From Stachybotrys elegans (lineage: Eukaryota; Ascomycota; Sordariomycetes; Hypocreales; Stachybotryaceae), in assembly GCA_020746835.1 (NCBI GenBank), contig JAGPNK010000007.1:682001-746000 (forward strand): a stretch of DNA of 64,000 bases. Direction: 5' to 3'. The notes under the pieces were generated by a model that searched no databases, had not been told where the DNA came from, and was given only the letters and a program-made list of their open reading frames with translations. How positions within the stretch are numbered: the stretch's first letter is position 1; every line of letters begins with the position of its first letter. Below, piece after piece: positions 11,847 to 22,592 of the stretch. The translations under genes and the position numbers were made by a program.

Positions 11847-14481
11847 CTAGAGTTGTCCCTTTGCCTTTAGATCGTCATATGCCTTCTTCTGCTTGTCCCA
11901 CAGCTTCTTCAGCGACTTCAGCTGGCTCTTGGGCACCTCACTGCCGTCCTTCATCTTGGTCGGCATGCCCTGCTCGTCCCACGCGCTGTATCGTTCATCA
12001 CTCTTGAACAGCTCCTCGGGGGGTACTCGGGCCTTCTCCAGCGCCTCCTTTGCAGCCTTTTCCCGAGCGATCCTCGCCTCTTCCTTCTTGCGCGCCTTTT
12101 CTGCTTCACGAGCCGCCTTCTCCTCGCGTGCCGCAATCAGCTCTGCGGCAGGCACAAACTTGATAAGCGATGGCTGGTTGTCTGGCCTGTCATCCAGGTA
12201 GACACCGAGATTGGTGAGGTCATGGTCTCGGATGCGGTCTGTCAGCTTCAGAATGGCCTGCTTTGTCTCGGGCGACTGGGCAGACAAGACACGGCGAAGC
12301 TCATCGCGGATCTGTGATACGCCTCGAAGGTAAGGCAGGGCGAGCTGCTCGGGGTCCCGGGTGCCCGCTTGCTTGACTGATTCAAACTCCGGGTTGGGGT
12401 CCTTTGCTAGTAGGGATGGCATGTTCTCGCTGGCGAGGGTGAGTCCGCCAACTTCTGCCTTGACATTCTCGAACACGTCCTTGTACGGACGTGCGGCAGT
12501 ATCCGGGTCCACATCTGCCGCAATGACGGATGCCCAGCCAAGGCCGTCGTAAGGAGCGGTGGCGTTGGCGTCCAAGCCAAAGATGCCCACTAGCTTTGTG
12601 ATCCATCGGGCAATGGCTTCTACTTCCCTCAGGTCGGTATCCTTGTTATCTCTAAGGAAGATGTTGGTCGTGGTAATCAGCTTCAGAATAACGAGCATGG
12701 CTCGTGGGGTATCAATCGAGTTCTTTAGGGCGGCATCCACCTCCTGCTTGGCCTGCGCCAGCTCAGCGAGGAGTCCCTGAGGTGCCTTGTCGTCAAGAGA
12801 CAGGGACTCGACACCGTTGGTGATGCCGGCTTCAAGAAGCCATGACTTGGTGTTGGTAAAAAAGTTCTAGCCAGTGTTAGCCCATGTCTGCAAATACTCT
12901 CCGTCCAACTTACATTGACAGTAGTCTCCCAATTATCGGCTTGCGCCCTCATATCGGGAGAGATTTCCACTCCATCGTTCCACTTGCCCATGAGGAAGAC
13001 GATGCGCATACTTCTTGGGGTGTAGGTGGTCTCCAGTGCATCCTGGATAGTCTGAAAGTTCTTTAGGGACTTGGACATCTTGGATCCAGAGATGGAAAGG
13101 TGTCCCATATGGAGGAAGTAGTTGACCCAAGTGTGCTCTCCCTTGCCGTGCTCGCAATAGAAGGCCTCGCTCTGTGCCAGCTCGTTATCGTGATGAGGGA
13201 AAGCAAGGTCAATGCCGCCAGAGTGAATGTCCATCTGGGAGCCAAGAATGTCGGATGCCATGACAGAGCACTCGATGTGCCATCCAGGCCGGCCATCACC
13301 CCATTTACTGGGCCAGAATGGCTCTCCTGCTTTCGACTTCTTCCACAGCGCAAAGTCGCCAGCGCCTCTCTTGCCACCAAGACCCTTGGACAGGGAGCCC
13401 TCACCCTCTTCCTGCAGAGACTGATCGTTCCTGTTTTCCGGGCGCAACCTGGCATACGTATTTCCAGCCTTCTCAAACGCAGTGATGTCGAAGTACACGG
13501 ACCCCTCCGCCTCGTATGCAAAGCCCTTGTCCACGATTCCCTCGACGAACTTGACGATCTGGGGCACGTATTCTGTTACGCGCGTAATATGATCCGGAGG
13601 AAGCACGTTGAGAGCATTCATGTCGGCAGTGAATAGAGCCTCCATACTCTGGGTGAGATCTGTAAACATGGTCTGATCCGTCGTGTCGATGGTCTCTTTG
13701 TACTTGGAGTCGAGGAAAGGGAGCATGATCTCGTCGGCGCCGGGGAAAATATCGCCATTCTGAATAGCTGTAGCTGCCGCATCCATGTTGCTAATGTGCA
13801 TCTTGACCTTTGCCTCGTCATCGCCGGGCTTCCCCTCTCCCGATATCGTACCGCCAGACAGGACTCGTCCGTATGCCGCATCTCGTCGTTCGATGTAGTT
13901 GGTGTGGTCAAAGGGCTGGCCCTCCTGCAGCAACAACGGCAGGCTGCTCTTGGCGTAGGACTGGAACGCAGAGAGAGCCAGCTGCTTAAGCTCCTCGGGA
14001 GTATACTTCTTCTCCTTCTCAAGCTCGAGGAGTCGCTGTCGTCGTGCCTTAATGATGATCTAGAAGCTCTGTTAGCGTTTGGCGCAAGTCGTGGCCCCGA
14101 TACCCCAGGTAGGGGGAAGCTTGCCTTGTCGTCAATGTCGGTAATGTTCATGACAAAGTTGACGTCAAAGTTGAAGTAGTGCATCATGATGCGACGGATA
14201 ATATCGGTAGAAACATAGTTGCGCGCATGGCCAAGATGGCTCTTGTCGTACACAGTTGGTCCGCAGGCGTACCAGGAGACTTTGCCCGGTTGGATGGGAA
14301 CAAAGGGCACCGGAGGACCAGATTTCAGCGAGTTTTGGAGCTTGAGTGACTCCATGGTGGAGGTACCCCCAACAGAGGAATAAGCTCGACCAAAGACGGG
14401 GAAAACGGGAGCTGCAAAGGTCGTCGATCGTGGTCGGAGAAGTTTTATGATGCCTGGTTTCACGAGGCGGAAGGGATTCAT
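11847..14481 (-). CDS. Cysteinyl-tRNA synthetase (cytosolic/mitochondrial)
   Basis: Charges tRNA-Cys with cysteine. Exons (minus) 14481-14125, 14059-12914 and 12866-11847 give 840 residues, within the range of eukaryotic CysRS. Class I signatures are clear: [20 protein letters not shown] contains the HIGH-type HLGH motif and a zinc Cys; WHIECSVM and [15 protein letters not shown] supply further zinc ligands and active-site residues; GSKMSKS is the second signature. The C-terminal part is a charged Lys/Glu helix (roughly residues 700-800), usual in eukaryotic CysRS. The first 42 residues are rich in Arg, Ser and hydrophobics with few acids, a mitochondrial presequence; Met43 begins the conserved part, so one gene may make both forms. 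Intron 1 has a GC donor (AAG|GCAAGC), intron 2 is GT-AG (47 nt). Divergent from TRM61 over 520 nt. Confidence 0.96.
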
Positions 14482-15001
14482 TCAGATATAGAAAGGAAGA
14501 AGAGGGGGGGAGGGGAGAAAAAGGAAGGAGTGACTGAATGGAGCAGCAGGAGAAGAGAGGGTATCATGGAGCAGCAAGCGACGAATGGAGAGGCGCGATA
14601 ATTTGAGTCATGGAGGGCATCTGGACACATTGGAGCCATGCAAAGCAATCTAACAGAGTCTGGGCGCTGCAGCACATCATCCGAATCCACTTTCAGCATT
14701 TTCAGGGGACTCGGCCATGCCAGACCTGCTGTTGCCCCTCACTAGAGTCACAACAGTATAGCGGGGCAGCGCCAGACCGATCCAGTAATTCCAAGCTTAT
14801 CCCATCTTGAGCCTGCATGCGCCTTACCTCGAAAGGCTTCAATTTTTTTTGTCCATCTTTTGGGGGTTGCATTTTTTGCGCACCTGAACGATTGCTCACC
14901 ATTCTTGGCTGGTTCACGTGAGATCTGTGACAGCTTGGGGTTACATCACTGAATCATCATAATATCTCCTTTTTTTCCCTCTGACTCTTCTTGCTGTCAT
15001 C
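14482..15001. promoter_or_regulatory. Shared promoter region of CysRS and TRM61
   Basis: 520 nt between two divergent starts. A purine-rich run on the plus strand (14489-14530) directly before the CysRS start reads as a pyrimidine-rich leader on its own strand, common in fungal housekeeping genes. The TRM61 side has a T-rich stretch at 14969-14980. No TATA box is obvious. Confidence 0.45.
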
Positions 15002-16510
15002 ATGGCTGAGCCATCACCTTTTCTCGAGCACAAACCAACAACGACACCCGGGGTGCTCGCAATTGCCTTGCTGTCCCGTGACAACTATCAGCCAGTCACA
15101 CTTGAACAATCGGCAGGGGCAGTTGACGGATATGCAGAGGGTGTGGTTCTCAACACGCGATTTGGCTCCTTTCCTCACTCTACGCTGCTCAACATTCCCT
15201 GGGGCTCTCAGGTTCGTGCCTCAGCCGTGGACACTGGCTCAAGAGGGCGTCGCAAACGCAAGCTCGACGCTACGGAGGAGGACACTCCAACTCCCAGCAA
15301 CAACGAGGATGAAGACAACTCACAGCAAAACGCCCCTGTAAAGAAAGCCGTGGCAGCTTCCAGTGGCTTTATCCACATCCTGAGACCAACCCCGGAGCTC
15401 TGGACCAGCAGTCTCCCCCATCGAACACAGGTTGTCTACACGCCTGACTACAGCTATATCCTCCACCGTATAAGGGCACGCCCCGGAACGAGGATCATCG
15501 AAGCTGGAGCTGGAAGCGGCAGTTTTACCCACGCCTCGGCCAGGGCTGTTTATAATGGCTATCCCACAGGACCTGCGGACCAGCGAGGCAAGGTTTTCAG
15601 CTTTGAGTTCCATGAGCCACGTTATGAAAAGATGAAGGAGGAGATTAAAGGTCACGGCCTCGAAGGCGTCGTCCAGATCACGCATAGGGACGTGTACCAG
15701 GATGGGTTCCTTGTTGACGGACAGTCGCCCCAAGCCACAGCTGTATTTCTCGACGTTCCCGCTCCCTGGGAAGCGCTGCCCCATTTGTCGAGACGGAGGA
15801 TCAAGAAGGAGGGAGCCAATGCAGGTAGCGATGACGACTGGAAGTCACCCTTGGACCCGGAGCAGAGCGTCTACATTTGCACATTCTCGCCGTGCATCGA
15901 ACAAGTCACCAGGACAGTGGAGGAGATGCGCAATCTGGGATGGACAGATGTGGATATGGTGGAAATCTCCCACAAGAGGTATAACGTGGTACGAGAACGC
16001 GTTGGCATAAATCTGCCCAATGAGAGGGGTTTCAACCAAAGTCCGGCCGATGTCAGCGAAGCAATTCTGAGGCTTCGAGACATCAATAAGCGGGCCTCGG
16101 ACTACCAAAAGTCGCAGATTCAGGCCAACGGGCAAGACACGGGCACAGAGATGGATATTGACGTACCGCCTGGGAAAGCCCCCGATGGTGCAATCGGGAA
16201 CGTCTATGACGATGAAAAACCCTGGACCAATGGCCGTATATGTCACAGAGTGGAAGGGGACATCAAAACCCACACCTCGTATCTTGTCTTTGCTATCCTA
16301 CCTCGCGAGTGGGACGAAGAGGCTGAAGCAGCAGCAATGGCAAAGTGGCCGTGCGGAAAGGAGACAAAGACGATCGGAAGCATGGACAAGCTTGCCCGTA
16401 AGCAGGAGAAGAGGGAGATGCTTCAGGCCAAGAAGAAAGTCAAGCAGGATAAGAAGAATGCGGCTGTGGTGGCGCAGGAGACATCAGCCAGCGTTGATGC
16501 GTCAACATGA
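15002..16510 (+). CDS. TRM61: tRNA (adenine58-N1)-methyltransferase catalytic subunit
   Basis: Methylates N1 of A58 in tRNA as the SAM-binding subunit of the Trm6-Trm61 heterotetramer in the nucleus. Single exon, 502 residues, no intron; the ATG at 15002 starts the conserved N-terminal domain. The family's lead-in GFIHILRPTPELWT and HRTQVVYTPDYS is followed by SAM motif I IIEAGAGSGSFTHA and later by the FLDVPAPWEA motif, where the Asp is catalytic. A basic then acidic insert (residues about 80-115, GRRKRKLDATEEDT) is probably a nuclear localisation signal in a disordered loop. The C-terminus ends in a lysine-rich tail (KKVKQDKKN). Longer than the yeast protein (383), mostly through these inserts. 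Convergent with the next gene, whose stop is 129 nt away. Confidence 0.96.
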   Translation: MAEPSPFLEHKPTTTPGVLAIALLSRDNYQPVTLEQSAGAVDGYAEGVVLNTRFGSFPHSTLLNIPWGSQVRASAVDTGSRGRRKRKLDATEEDTPTPSNNEDEDNSQQNAPVKKAVAASSGFIHILRPTPELWTSSLPHRTQVVYTPDYSYILHRIRARPGTRIIEAGAGSGSFTHASARAVYNGYPTGPADQRGKVFSFEFHEPRYEKMKEEIKGHGLEGVVQITHRDVYQDGFLVDGQSPQATAVFLDVPAPWEALPHLSRRRIKKEGANAGSDDDWKSPLDPEQSVYICTFSPCIEQVTRTVEEMRNLGWTDVDMVEISHKRYNVVRERVGINLPNERGFNQSPADVSEAILRLRDINKRASDYQKSQIQANGQDTGTEMDIDVPPGKAPDGAIGNVYDDEKPWTNGRICHRVEGDIKTHTSYLVFAILPREWDEEAEAAAMAKWPCGKETKTIGSMDKLARKQEKREMLQAKKKVKQDKKNAAVVAQETSASVDAST

Positions 16511-16639
16511 CCTGGCCAGGAAACCATTTGACCAAGAAATTGAATGAGTCAAACCTCGATACCCATAATATGGCGCTACAACATGAGAACTATCAATATC
16601 TGCATACATTGAGCAGGCCAAAGCAGAGGCCTTTTTGAT

Positions 16640-17954
16640 TCATTGGACTCTCACAACCATCGTCTTCCTTGACTCGGGATTATATCGACCTAAAGCATCC
16701 TTTAATGCGCCCCAGCCTACGCCATCGAATATGTCAAATTCTGCAGGCCGAATATCGCCATTCTCGATGTACTCGTCGAGCACAGGGGCCATGCGAGCGA
16801 CTTCATCGGCATCTTTGACATTTTTGTCACCCGGGTAGCTCAGCATTCCCGCTTGAACGCGGTATTCCTTGATAGGGGCCGGTGCGGCAAAGCTGCCGCT
16901 ACAAGTCAGTGTTAGATGCAGTGACTAAACATAAACAACAATCCATCATGATCTCACCTGGCGTCTACCGTGCTGAAGAATTTGAAGTTTTCGGTTGACC
17001 GCTTCAGAGACTCGAATGCCACGTCATGTCCGACCCCGGAGGCGTCAAACACGTGCATGAAATGGCCGACTTCATTGCCGTGAGTTATGTGCAATACTTC
17101 GGCGACTTGCTTCTCGACCGTGGCCCTGCTATCGAAAGTTGCGTGTGCTCCGTTCTTGACAACTGTCTGCTAGACTGTCATCATGGTGTGAGTAACAGGC
17201 GTTGCCTCATGTCCAGTGTACCTTTCTATTTGATAGAGAACAAGAAGCCGCAATTTTGAAGCCGCAGAAACGACCAAGCTGAACAAGCGTCAGATGATAT
17301 TGTAAGATGGACATTCGGAACATGCCTGAATGGCACATTGGCCTACGTTGCCGCTACCACCGAGGATCACAACCCATTCCTGTAATTCTCGGACGGACTC
17401 GGATCGCTTGGGGGCGAGCATGTGACGACCGGCAAATATACCAAGCGCTGCAGTCTACGCACGTTAGCAGCATACGAACGAGAAGCACCTCAATATGAAA
17501 ACAGGCACTCACCGTGAGGCTCACCCCCAGACTGGCCGCGTCTTGCGGGGAGAGTATCTTTCCCTTTCTAAATGGCAGGCGCTCGTCAATGAGGAAGCTG
17601 TCTTGGAATGGCGAGTAAGCCGTGCGTCCAAGCGAGCCGAGCCCAAAGACCAAGTCTCCTTCTTTTAGCCTTGCACACCCGAAGCCAACCTCAGTGACGG
17701 TTCCGTAGAACCCAGAGCCGAGGACTGCGGGTGTATCGGTTACGAATGCGCCGGTTTGCGCCATCAGGGAATCTCTGGCGTCTGATGAGCATGGATTACA
17801 GTATGGGTCGCTGAATGGCTTACACGGGACAGAGAGCGACGAATTCGGGTTTGATGAGGACTTGGCCCCGTTCAGGGTGCAGGCGGGGGAGGTTATCAAC
17901 CACATTGAGAGGCGACCCTGGGGCTGTGAAGACAAGTCCACTCTGTGTGGCCAT
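16640..17954 (-). CDS. Zinc-type medium-chain oxidoreductase, trans-acting enoyl reductase-like
   Basis: Six exons on the minus strand: 17954-17824, 17774-17513, 17454-17326, 17278-17222, 17166-16958, 16898-16640, giving 348 residues. The GroES-like N-terminal domain (SGLVFTAPGSPLNVV, then GSGFYGTVTEVG) and the nucleotide-binding motif VVILGGSGNVGQCAIQ, followed by CGFKIAASCS, are those of the toxD/LovC-like branch of the MDR superfamily. Canonical zinc ligands are not seen, as in trans-enoyl reductases. This family reduces enoyl intermediates on PKSs whose own ER is dead, or acts as a general quinone or enone reductase. Intron 3 has a GC donor (CAG|GCATGT). The exon 1/2 junction is chosen because it alone keeps the frame. 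Distance from the PKS is 8.5 kb with two housekeeping genes between, so the partnership is only a hypothesis. Confidence 0.85.
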
Positions 17955-19075
17955 GGTGATATAGATGGTGAGAGACGAGCTGAGATTGACTAGGTATGCA
18001 ATATATCCTGGCGACTATGATATGCCACGGACTATGTAAAAAGGTATGAAGAGAGGAAGGGATGCTGTGGATGAAGGTGACGCATGTCTCGAGGCATCAT
18101 GGTATCGTAAACCAATGATGCCACTCACACAAATCATACAAGGCAAAGTGGCGGCGTTTGAGTTTACGAAATATCAGGCAGCGCGAGGTGCGAATCTTAG
18201 TACTTTTGACATCTGCGGTATCTTGTGAGGGCTACTAAAAGCTTGGTCATTAGAGGCAAGCTCGAGTACAGCACAATACTTGCGGCTCAGTTCTTCACTG
18301 CGATAGTTTTTGCGGCTCTGTTCTTCACTGCAATATTTTGTCTCGCGGAGGAGCGTGATAGCATGCGGCGTCGCGCTGTCCCCTTACCTCGAACCGCTGG
18401 TTGAGGCTCTGGTGATTTGCATCAGATGACCGGTAGATCTATCAGGCTCTTGGTTTCATGATAGCGCACTCCCTGGATATGATGGTTTTGAGGTCTAAGT
18501 AGATTGTGCTAGTGGCCTGCGGCTCTGCGGTTTTCTGCAATATCTTGTTCGCAAAGAGGGGGTTACAGGCGTGTGGTGGACTAACCGGGCACATATGTAG
18601 GCAAAGAAGCATCGTTCTGGAACCGGATGGGCTATGGCGACGGCACCTGGGTTTCTGAATCGTGCTGAAAGCAAGCAGGCCGTCGGAAATATCTTGGATA
18701 ACTTTCTGGTAACAAGATGCACTTCTTAGGGTCACTTACATGCAGAGGAAGCCGGCTGCTGATGTCATTGATCGTGGATGGGTAAGGGAAATAGGTATGA
18801 AGCGATCGCGATGATAGGCACAATATACACTTAGGCCGCCTATAAGTTACTTAAGTAGACCTAGAGGGCGCTGACGCTGCCAGCACCAGCCACCCCACTA
18901 AAACCACAGAAGCTCCCCACGCTGCGCCGGCTCCGGTTCAACACTTGATCCGCAGCGCTCGCCCAAGGCTTGACCCTCAGCCTCGTCAAATTTCACGAAC
19001 AGCCCGCTCTGCCTGAAGCTATCACCGACCGCCCACGCCCCTCCCGAAACCTCGCCGACCAAGCTTCCGCGCAAG
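17955..19075. other. Intergenic region upstream of the oxidoreductase and SmD3
   Basis: Divergent promoter space of 1.1 kb. It contains an imperfect 30-bp tandem duplication (18281-18340, separate entry). The last 150 nt before SmD3 are C-rich and look like its leader. No open frame with coding character was found. Confidence 0.4.
18281..18340. repeat. Imperfect 30-bp tandem repeat (two copies)
   Basis: Copies at 18281-18310 and 18311-18340 both begin TGCGGCTC and share TTCTTCACTG; they differ at a few positions. It lies about 330 nt upstream of the oxidoreductase start. Confidence 0.8.
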
Positions 19076-19569
19076 ATGACTTCCACAATCGGAATTCCGA
19101 TCAAGCTGCTGAATGAGGCTGAGGTGCGCACATTTCTTCCCCCAAACTCGTCGCACGCATCCACAGTATACTGACGTTTTGGTATAGGGCCATATAGTAA
19201 CCCTCGAAATCACCTCTGGCCAGACTTACCGCGGCAAGCTCTTGGAAGGTAGGGCACACTCCCCAGATATGATCTTTTGGAGAGGACAAAAAGGGCCGTC
19301 TTTGCTGACCATTGGCGCGCTGTATAGCCGAGGACAACATGAATGTCCAGCTGAAGGACATTACCGTCACCGCTCGCGACGGCCGTGTATCCCACCTTGA
19401 CCAGGTGTATATCCGCGGCTCCCACATCCGATTTTTCATCGTCCCGGACATGCTTCGCAACGCGCCCATGTTCCGCAGCCGCAACGTTCGTGGTCGTGGT
19501 GTCGGTCTCGCCCGTGGCCGCGCCACCGTCAGCCGCGCGACTCGTGCCGGTGGCCGCGGTGGCCGATGA
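19076..19569 (+). CDS. SMD3: Small nuclear ribonucleoprotein Sm D3
   Basis: Core Sm protein of the spliceosomal snRNPs; forms the heptameric ring on U1, U2, U4 and U5 snRNA. Three exons: 19076-19123, 19188-19248 and 19328-19569, giving 116 residues (human 126). Sm1 motif reads [17 protein letters not shown] with EDNMNVQL, and Sm2 reads [17 protein letters not shown], both typical of D3. The C-terminus is an Arg-Gly tail ([11 protein letters not shown] and GGRGGR) that is expected to be methylated on arginine. The intron in codon 16 and the one after the Sm1 loop break the gene early, usual for ribonucleoprotein genes in this group. Convergent with the next gene. Confidence 0.97.
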
Positions 19570-20041
19570 ACGATGAAGACGCCCCAATCGCAATGAAGGA
19601 GCAATTACGAAGGATGGAGAAAAACCGAAACAAGAATGCGCATCACTTTTACCAGTCAAGACCCACCGGGTTCTCATACATTGGCGTTCAGGGACGGAGG
19701 AGAGGAATTGTCGTGTTCCGGGCGCAGGGCCGCGACGCACTTTTTGGGAGGCAGAGGCTCCGCTTGATAGACCTCGACTTGTTTTTCGGAATTCCTGGGC
19801 GAGCAAAGCACAAAAAAGAGGGATATACTTGGTTGCGATACCTCAGTTTCCGCGATACGGACCGTTGGCATACCCAGAACTGGCTGTGCTGAATACAGCC
19901 TAGATTTCTTTGTACAGCAGCACAAGCCGGCGCTGAATACAATACAAACGAATAGTGTGTGTGGGTTTGACTCTAACCCTCAACGCCCATGATCTGAAAA
20001 CATGCAGCCCTTTCCTCTAGTTTGGTGATTGTACAATGGCA
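19570..20041. other. 3' flanks of SmD3 and the mitochondrial protein gene
   Basis: Convergent terminator region of 470 nt. An ORF at 19566-19892 overlaps the SmD3 stop codon and has no family features; it is treated as noncoding. Confidence 0.4.
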
Positions 20042-21946
20042 TTATTTCATGCGAGCCAACGCATCCTCGGCCTCGGCGATGAGCTCCCGGGCCTTTTGTA
20101 GCTGGTTCTCCTCTTCGCTCGACGAACGACGTCGTCCTCCGTCGAGCACCTCTCCTACGCTCTGCTCTGTTGCCCGCACAGCCTTGCGGCCTTCTTCCCG
20201 CACCTCGCCCTCCCAGAAGCTTCGAGCCGCCTCCCACTTCTTCTGCAGCCTATTTAGGCTGTAGACTACGCCGAGCGCCGCAACGGCGCCCGCCTCATAG
20301 AGAGTAGGTGTGACTGATGATACGTACAGCATGGCTGCCAAGGAGGTCGTCATCGAGGAGAGGCTCAGAGATTGGATGACCAGCTTCTGGGCTAGTGCTT
20401 GTAGAGCTGGAATCGTCTCGTCTTGGAGATAGCGCCGCGTGAAGGTGATATGCCCAGGCCACTTGGGCAAGCCCGCCGATGAGATGACAGGGACCATGTC
20501 CTCGAGTTCTCCAGATCCCAATCGCTTCTTCTCGGTATTCTGGCTTGGCTGAGAAAGTTCAGACACTGGTTGCGGGTATTGCGTCTGGGCGACTCCTGAC
20601 TGAGCAATTCTGCCCGCAAGGTACACAAGCTCCCTCTCTGCCGTAGGGAGGAAGCGCTGGCTTAGCATTTCATTCGTAAGCATAGCCACGTCGTCGACTC
20701 GCCAATACAGCTTCCACCACCCCAGTTTCCGCCATCTCTTTCCCGTAAAGGCAACGTCAAGCTGGTCTTGAAGCTCCGCATGAGCAGCTTGCGACCATTC
20801 TGCCAAGCCCTTGTTCATATCTTGAACTAGGGATGTGCTGCCTGCTGCACTCATAGCCCTTGAGGTTGAACGTGCCTCTTCATTTTGGATGGTGGAGAGA
20901 GTAGACTGCAGTACCGAAGCAATGAGCCTCCGCACGGCAGGCTTCGTCTCCTGGTCCGCACTTTTAGCACCAGCCTTGATCCAGGAGACAATGCTGGGAA
21001 CATTGCTTGCAAACCATTGCCGCTCATACTCCATCGCGTGCTGCGGTCCTTGGCGGAAGAGATTGACAGCGTTCTTGGCTTTGGAGATATCGATGACCTC
21101 GAAATCAACGCCGAGTTGGTCCTTGGATATACCGGCCATGTTCACTGCTGCCATCAAGGATCCTTCGTTGCCGGCTAATGACAGAGCAGAGAGTTTGGTT
21201 GCGCCCACGAAGCCATCTGCAACCAAGACAGCCTGATGCACAGGCGCTGTCAGAGGTGTGACGTGGCCGTTGCCTGAAGGGATATCCACGGAGGGTACGA
21301 GAAGGTCCTCTTCTGTAGTTGCAATGGGAGCTCCGTGACTAGGTTCGGTGAGATCGGTTTCCATCAACAGAAGCTCCAAGTCGAGACTGTTGTAATCCGG
21401 GGATGATACATGTATCTCGGTCAAGGCGTTTGAGCTGGAAAGCTTCGCGGCATTGTCTGTCTTTGGCTCTCGACCAATTCGGATTATCAGAGGATTCAAG
21501 GCGTTATGCTCCTGCAACTTCCTTTCCCACTCCTGTTCATCTTGCAAAGGATCGGCGAGGATCGTCTCGATGAGAGCCTTTGCCGTCGTCCCGGCTTCAC
21601 CTCGGCCCAGGCCAAGAACAGCCACCCTCACGGCCTCTTGTCCGGGTACCTGTCGCAAGCCCTGCAGCGCCAATTGCAGGCGCGAGGGGTTTATAAACGT
21701 GGGGAAATGTGTCTCAAGCTTCGTGAGCGTCTGCTCAAGTTCCAATCGTGGATTGGAGATGGTCGTTGTCGATTCAAACCTTCGAACTTGGAGAGGCGTT
21801 GGTCGGTTTCTCGGGCTGATGCGCGCCGGTCGGGATATAGAACAGAACAGACAAACTGGGAGATTTCCGGTACTTCGTGGCCGGGGCTGCAGACCTGGGA
21901 GGCCTAGGCGCCCACGTTGTGGGAGCAAGGGCCGTTTGGAAGCCAT
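20042..21946 (-). CDS. Predicted mitochondrial membrane protein, 634 residues, fungal family of unknown role
   Basis: Single exon. The first 60 residues are rich in Arg, Pro and Ser and almost free of acids, ending in QVRRFEST, a typical mitochondrial presequence. The middle (residues 65-450) is soluble with a nucleotide-like GLGRGEAGTTAKALIE stretch that is not a true P-loop. Two hydrophobic segments near residues 535-575 (SLSSMTTSLAAMLYVSS and EAGAVAALGVVYSL) are followed by a charged C-terminal coiled coil. This layout suggests an inner-membrane protein with most mass in the matrix. It recalls fungal Mmc1-type proteins, but this is from memory of layout only. Divergent from the coiled-coil gene at 22593. 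Confidence 0.8.
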   Translation of the reverse strand: MASKRPLLPQRGRLGLPGLQPRPRSTGNLPVCLFCSISRPARISPRNRPTPLQVRRFESTTTISNPRLELEQTLTKLETHFPTFINPSRLQLALQGLRQVPGQEAVRVAVLGLGRGEAGTTAKALIETILADPLQDEQEWERKLQEHNALNPLIIRIGREPKTDNAAKLSSSNALTEIHVSSPDYNSLDLELLLMETDLTEPSHGAPIATTEEDLLVPSVDIPSGNGHVTPLTAPVHQAVLVADGFVGATKLSALSLAGNEGSLMAAVNMAGISKDQLGVDFEVIDISKAKNAVNLFRQGPQHAMEYERQWFASNVPSIVSWIKAGAKSADQETKPAVRRLIASVLQSTLSTIQNEEARSTSRAMSAAGSTSLVQDMNKGLAEWSQAAHAELQDQLDVAFTGKRWRKLGWWKLYWRVDDVAMLTNEMLSQRFLPTAERELVYLAGRIAQSGVAQTQYPQPVSELSQPSQNTEKKRLGSGELEDMVPVISSAGLPKWPGHITFTRRYLQDETIPALQALAQKLVIQSLSLSSMTTSLAAMLYVSSVTPTLYEAGAVAALGVVYSLNRLQKKWEAARSFWEGEVREEGRKAVRATEQSVGEVLDGGRRRSSSEEENQLQKARELIAEAEDALARMK

Positions 21947-22592
21947 TAGCGGACGATACTGGAGTGTTTGCGCCTCATGATGCAGAGCTTCAATGACGAG
22001 AGGCAGCTTCTACCACGGATCCACTATCCAGAGCTCGGACGGAAAAGGCCCGGCAGAATCCAGTGTTGAGGCTGTGGCCAAGCAGGGCACATGTGGCGGT
22101 GCTCGGTCTACTAAAAGGTACCTGCGTACCATTGGTTCTCAGCTTGCACAGCCCAGCTATTCATCGTCAAAGTAAGCCTTTTGGGCTCTTCGATCACACT
22201 CTGCCCCGCAAAGAAGTGCACCTGTGATGCCATGGTGGGGATCAAGACATCTCACTCAAATCCTTCTGCCTGGGTTCCAACACCCAACCCCCCAAACAGA
22301 CAGGGCAATGCTTCCTTGGACCCCAAGGCTGCAAATGACGAAGGCCGGCTCAACCCAGATGGCCCAGCAGCCGGAGCCTCGCTATGTGGATCTATTCCAT
22401 CTAAGGTTATATTATTCTGGGGGCCAGAATGACGGGTGAGAGGAATTGGGGGCTGTGATGGCGGTATATTAACCGTTGTCCTCGACGGCATTTGCCAGCC
22501 TTGATTCCTATATCTTCACTGGGCCTCAAAGTTTCATCATCCATAAACTCTCCATAAACACACTCAGCCATTTCACTCGACTTCCAATAGCC
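21947..22592. promoter_or_regulatory. Divergent promoter region
   Basis: 646 nt between the start of the mitochondrial protein gene and the start of the coiled-coil gene. C-rich on the right side (22270-22330). No defined sites are recognised. Confidence 0.4.
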
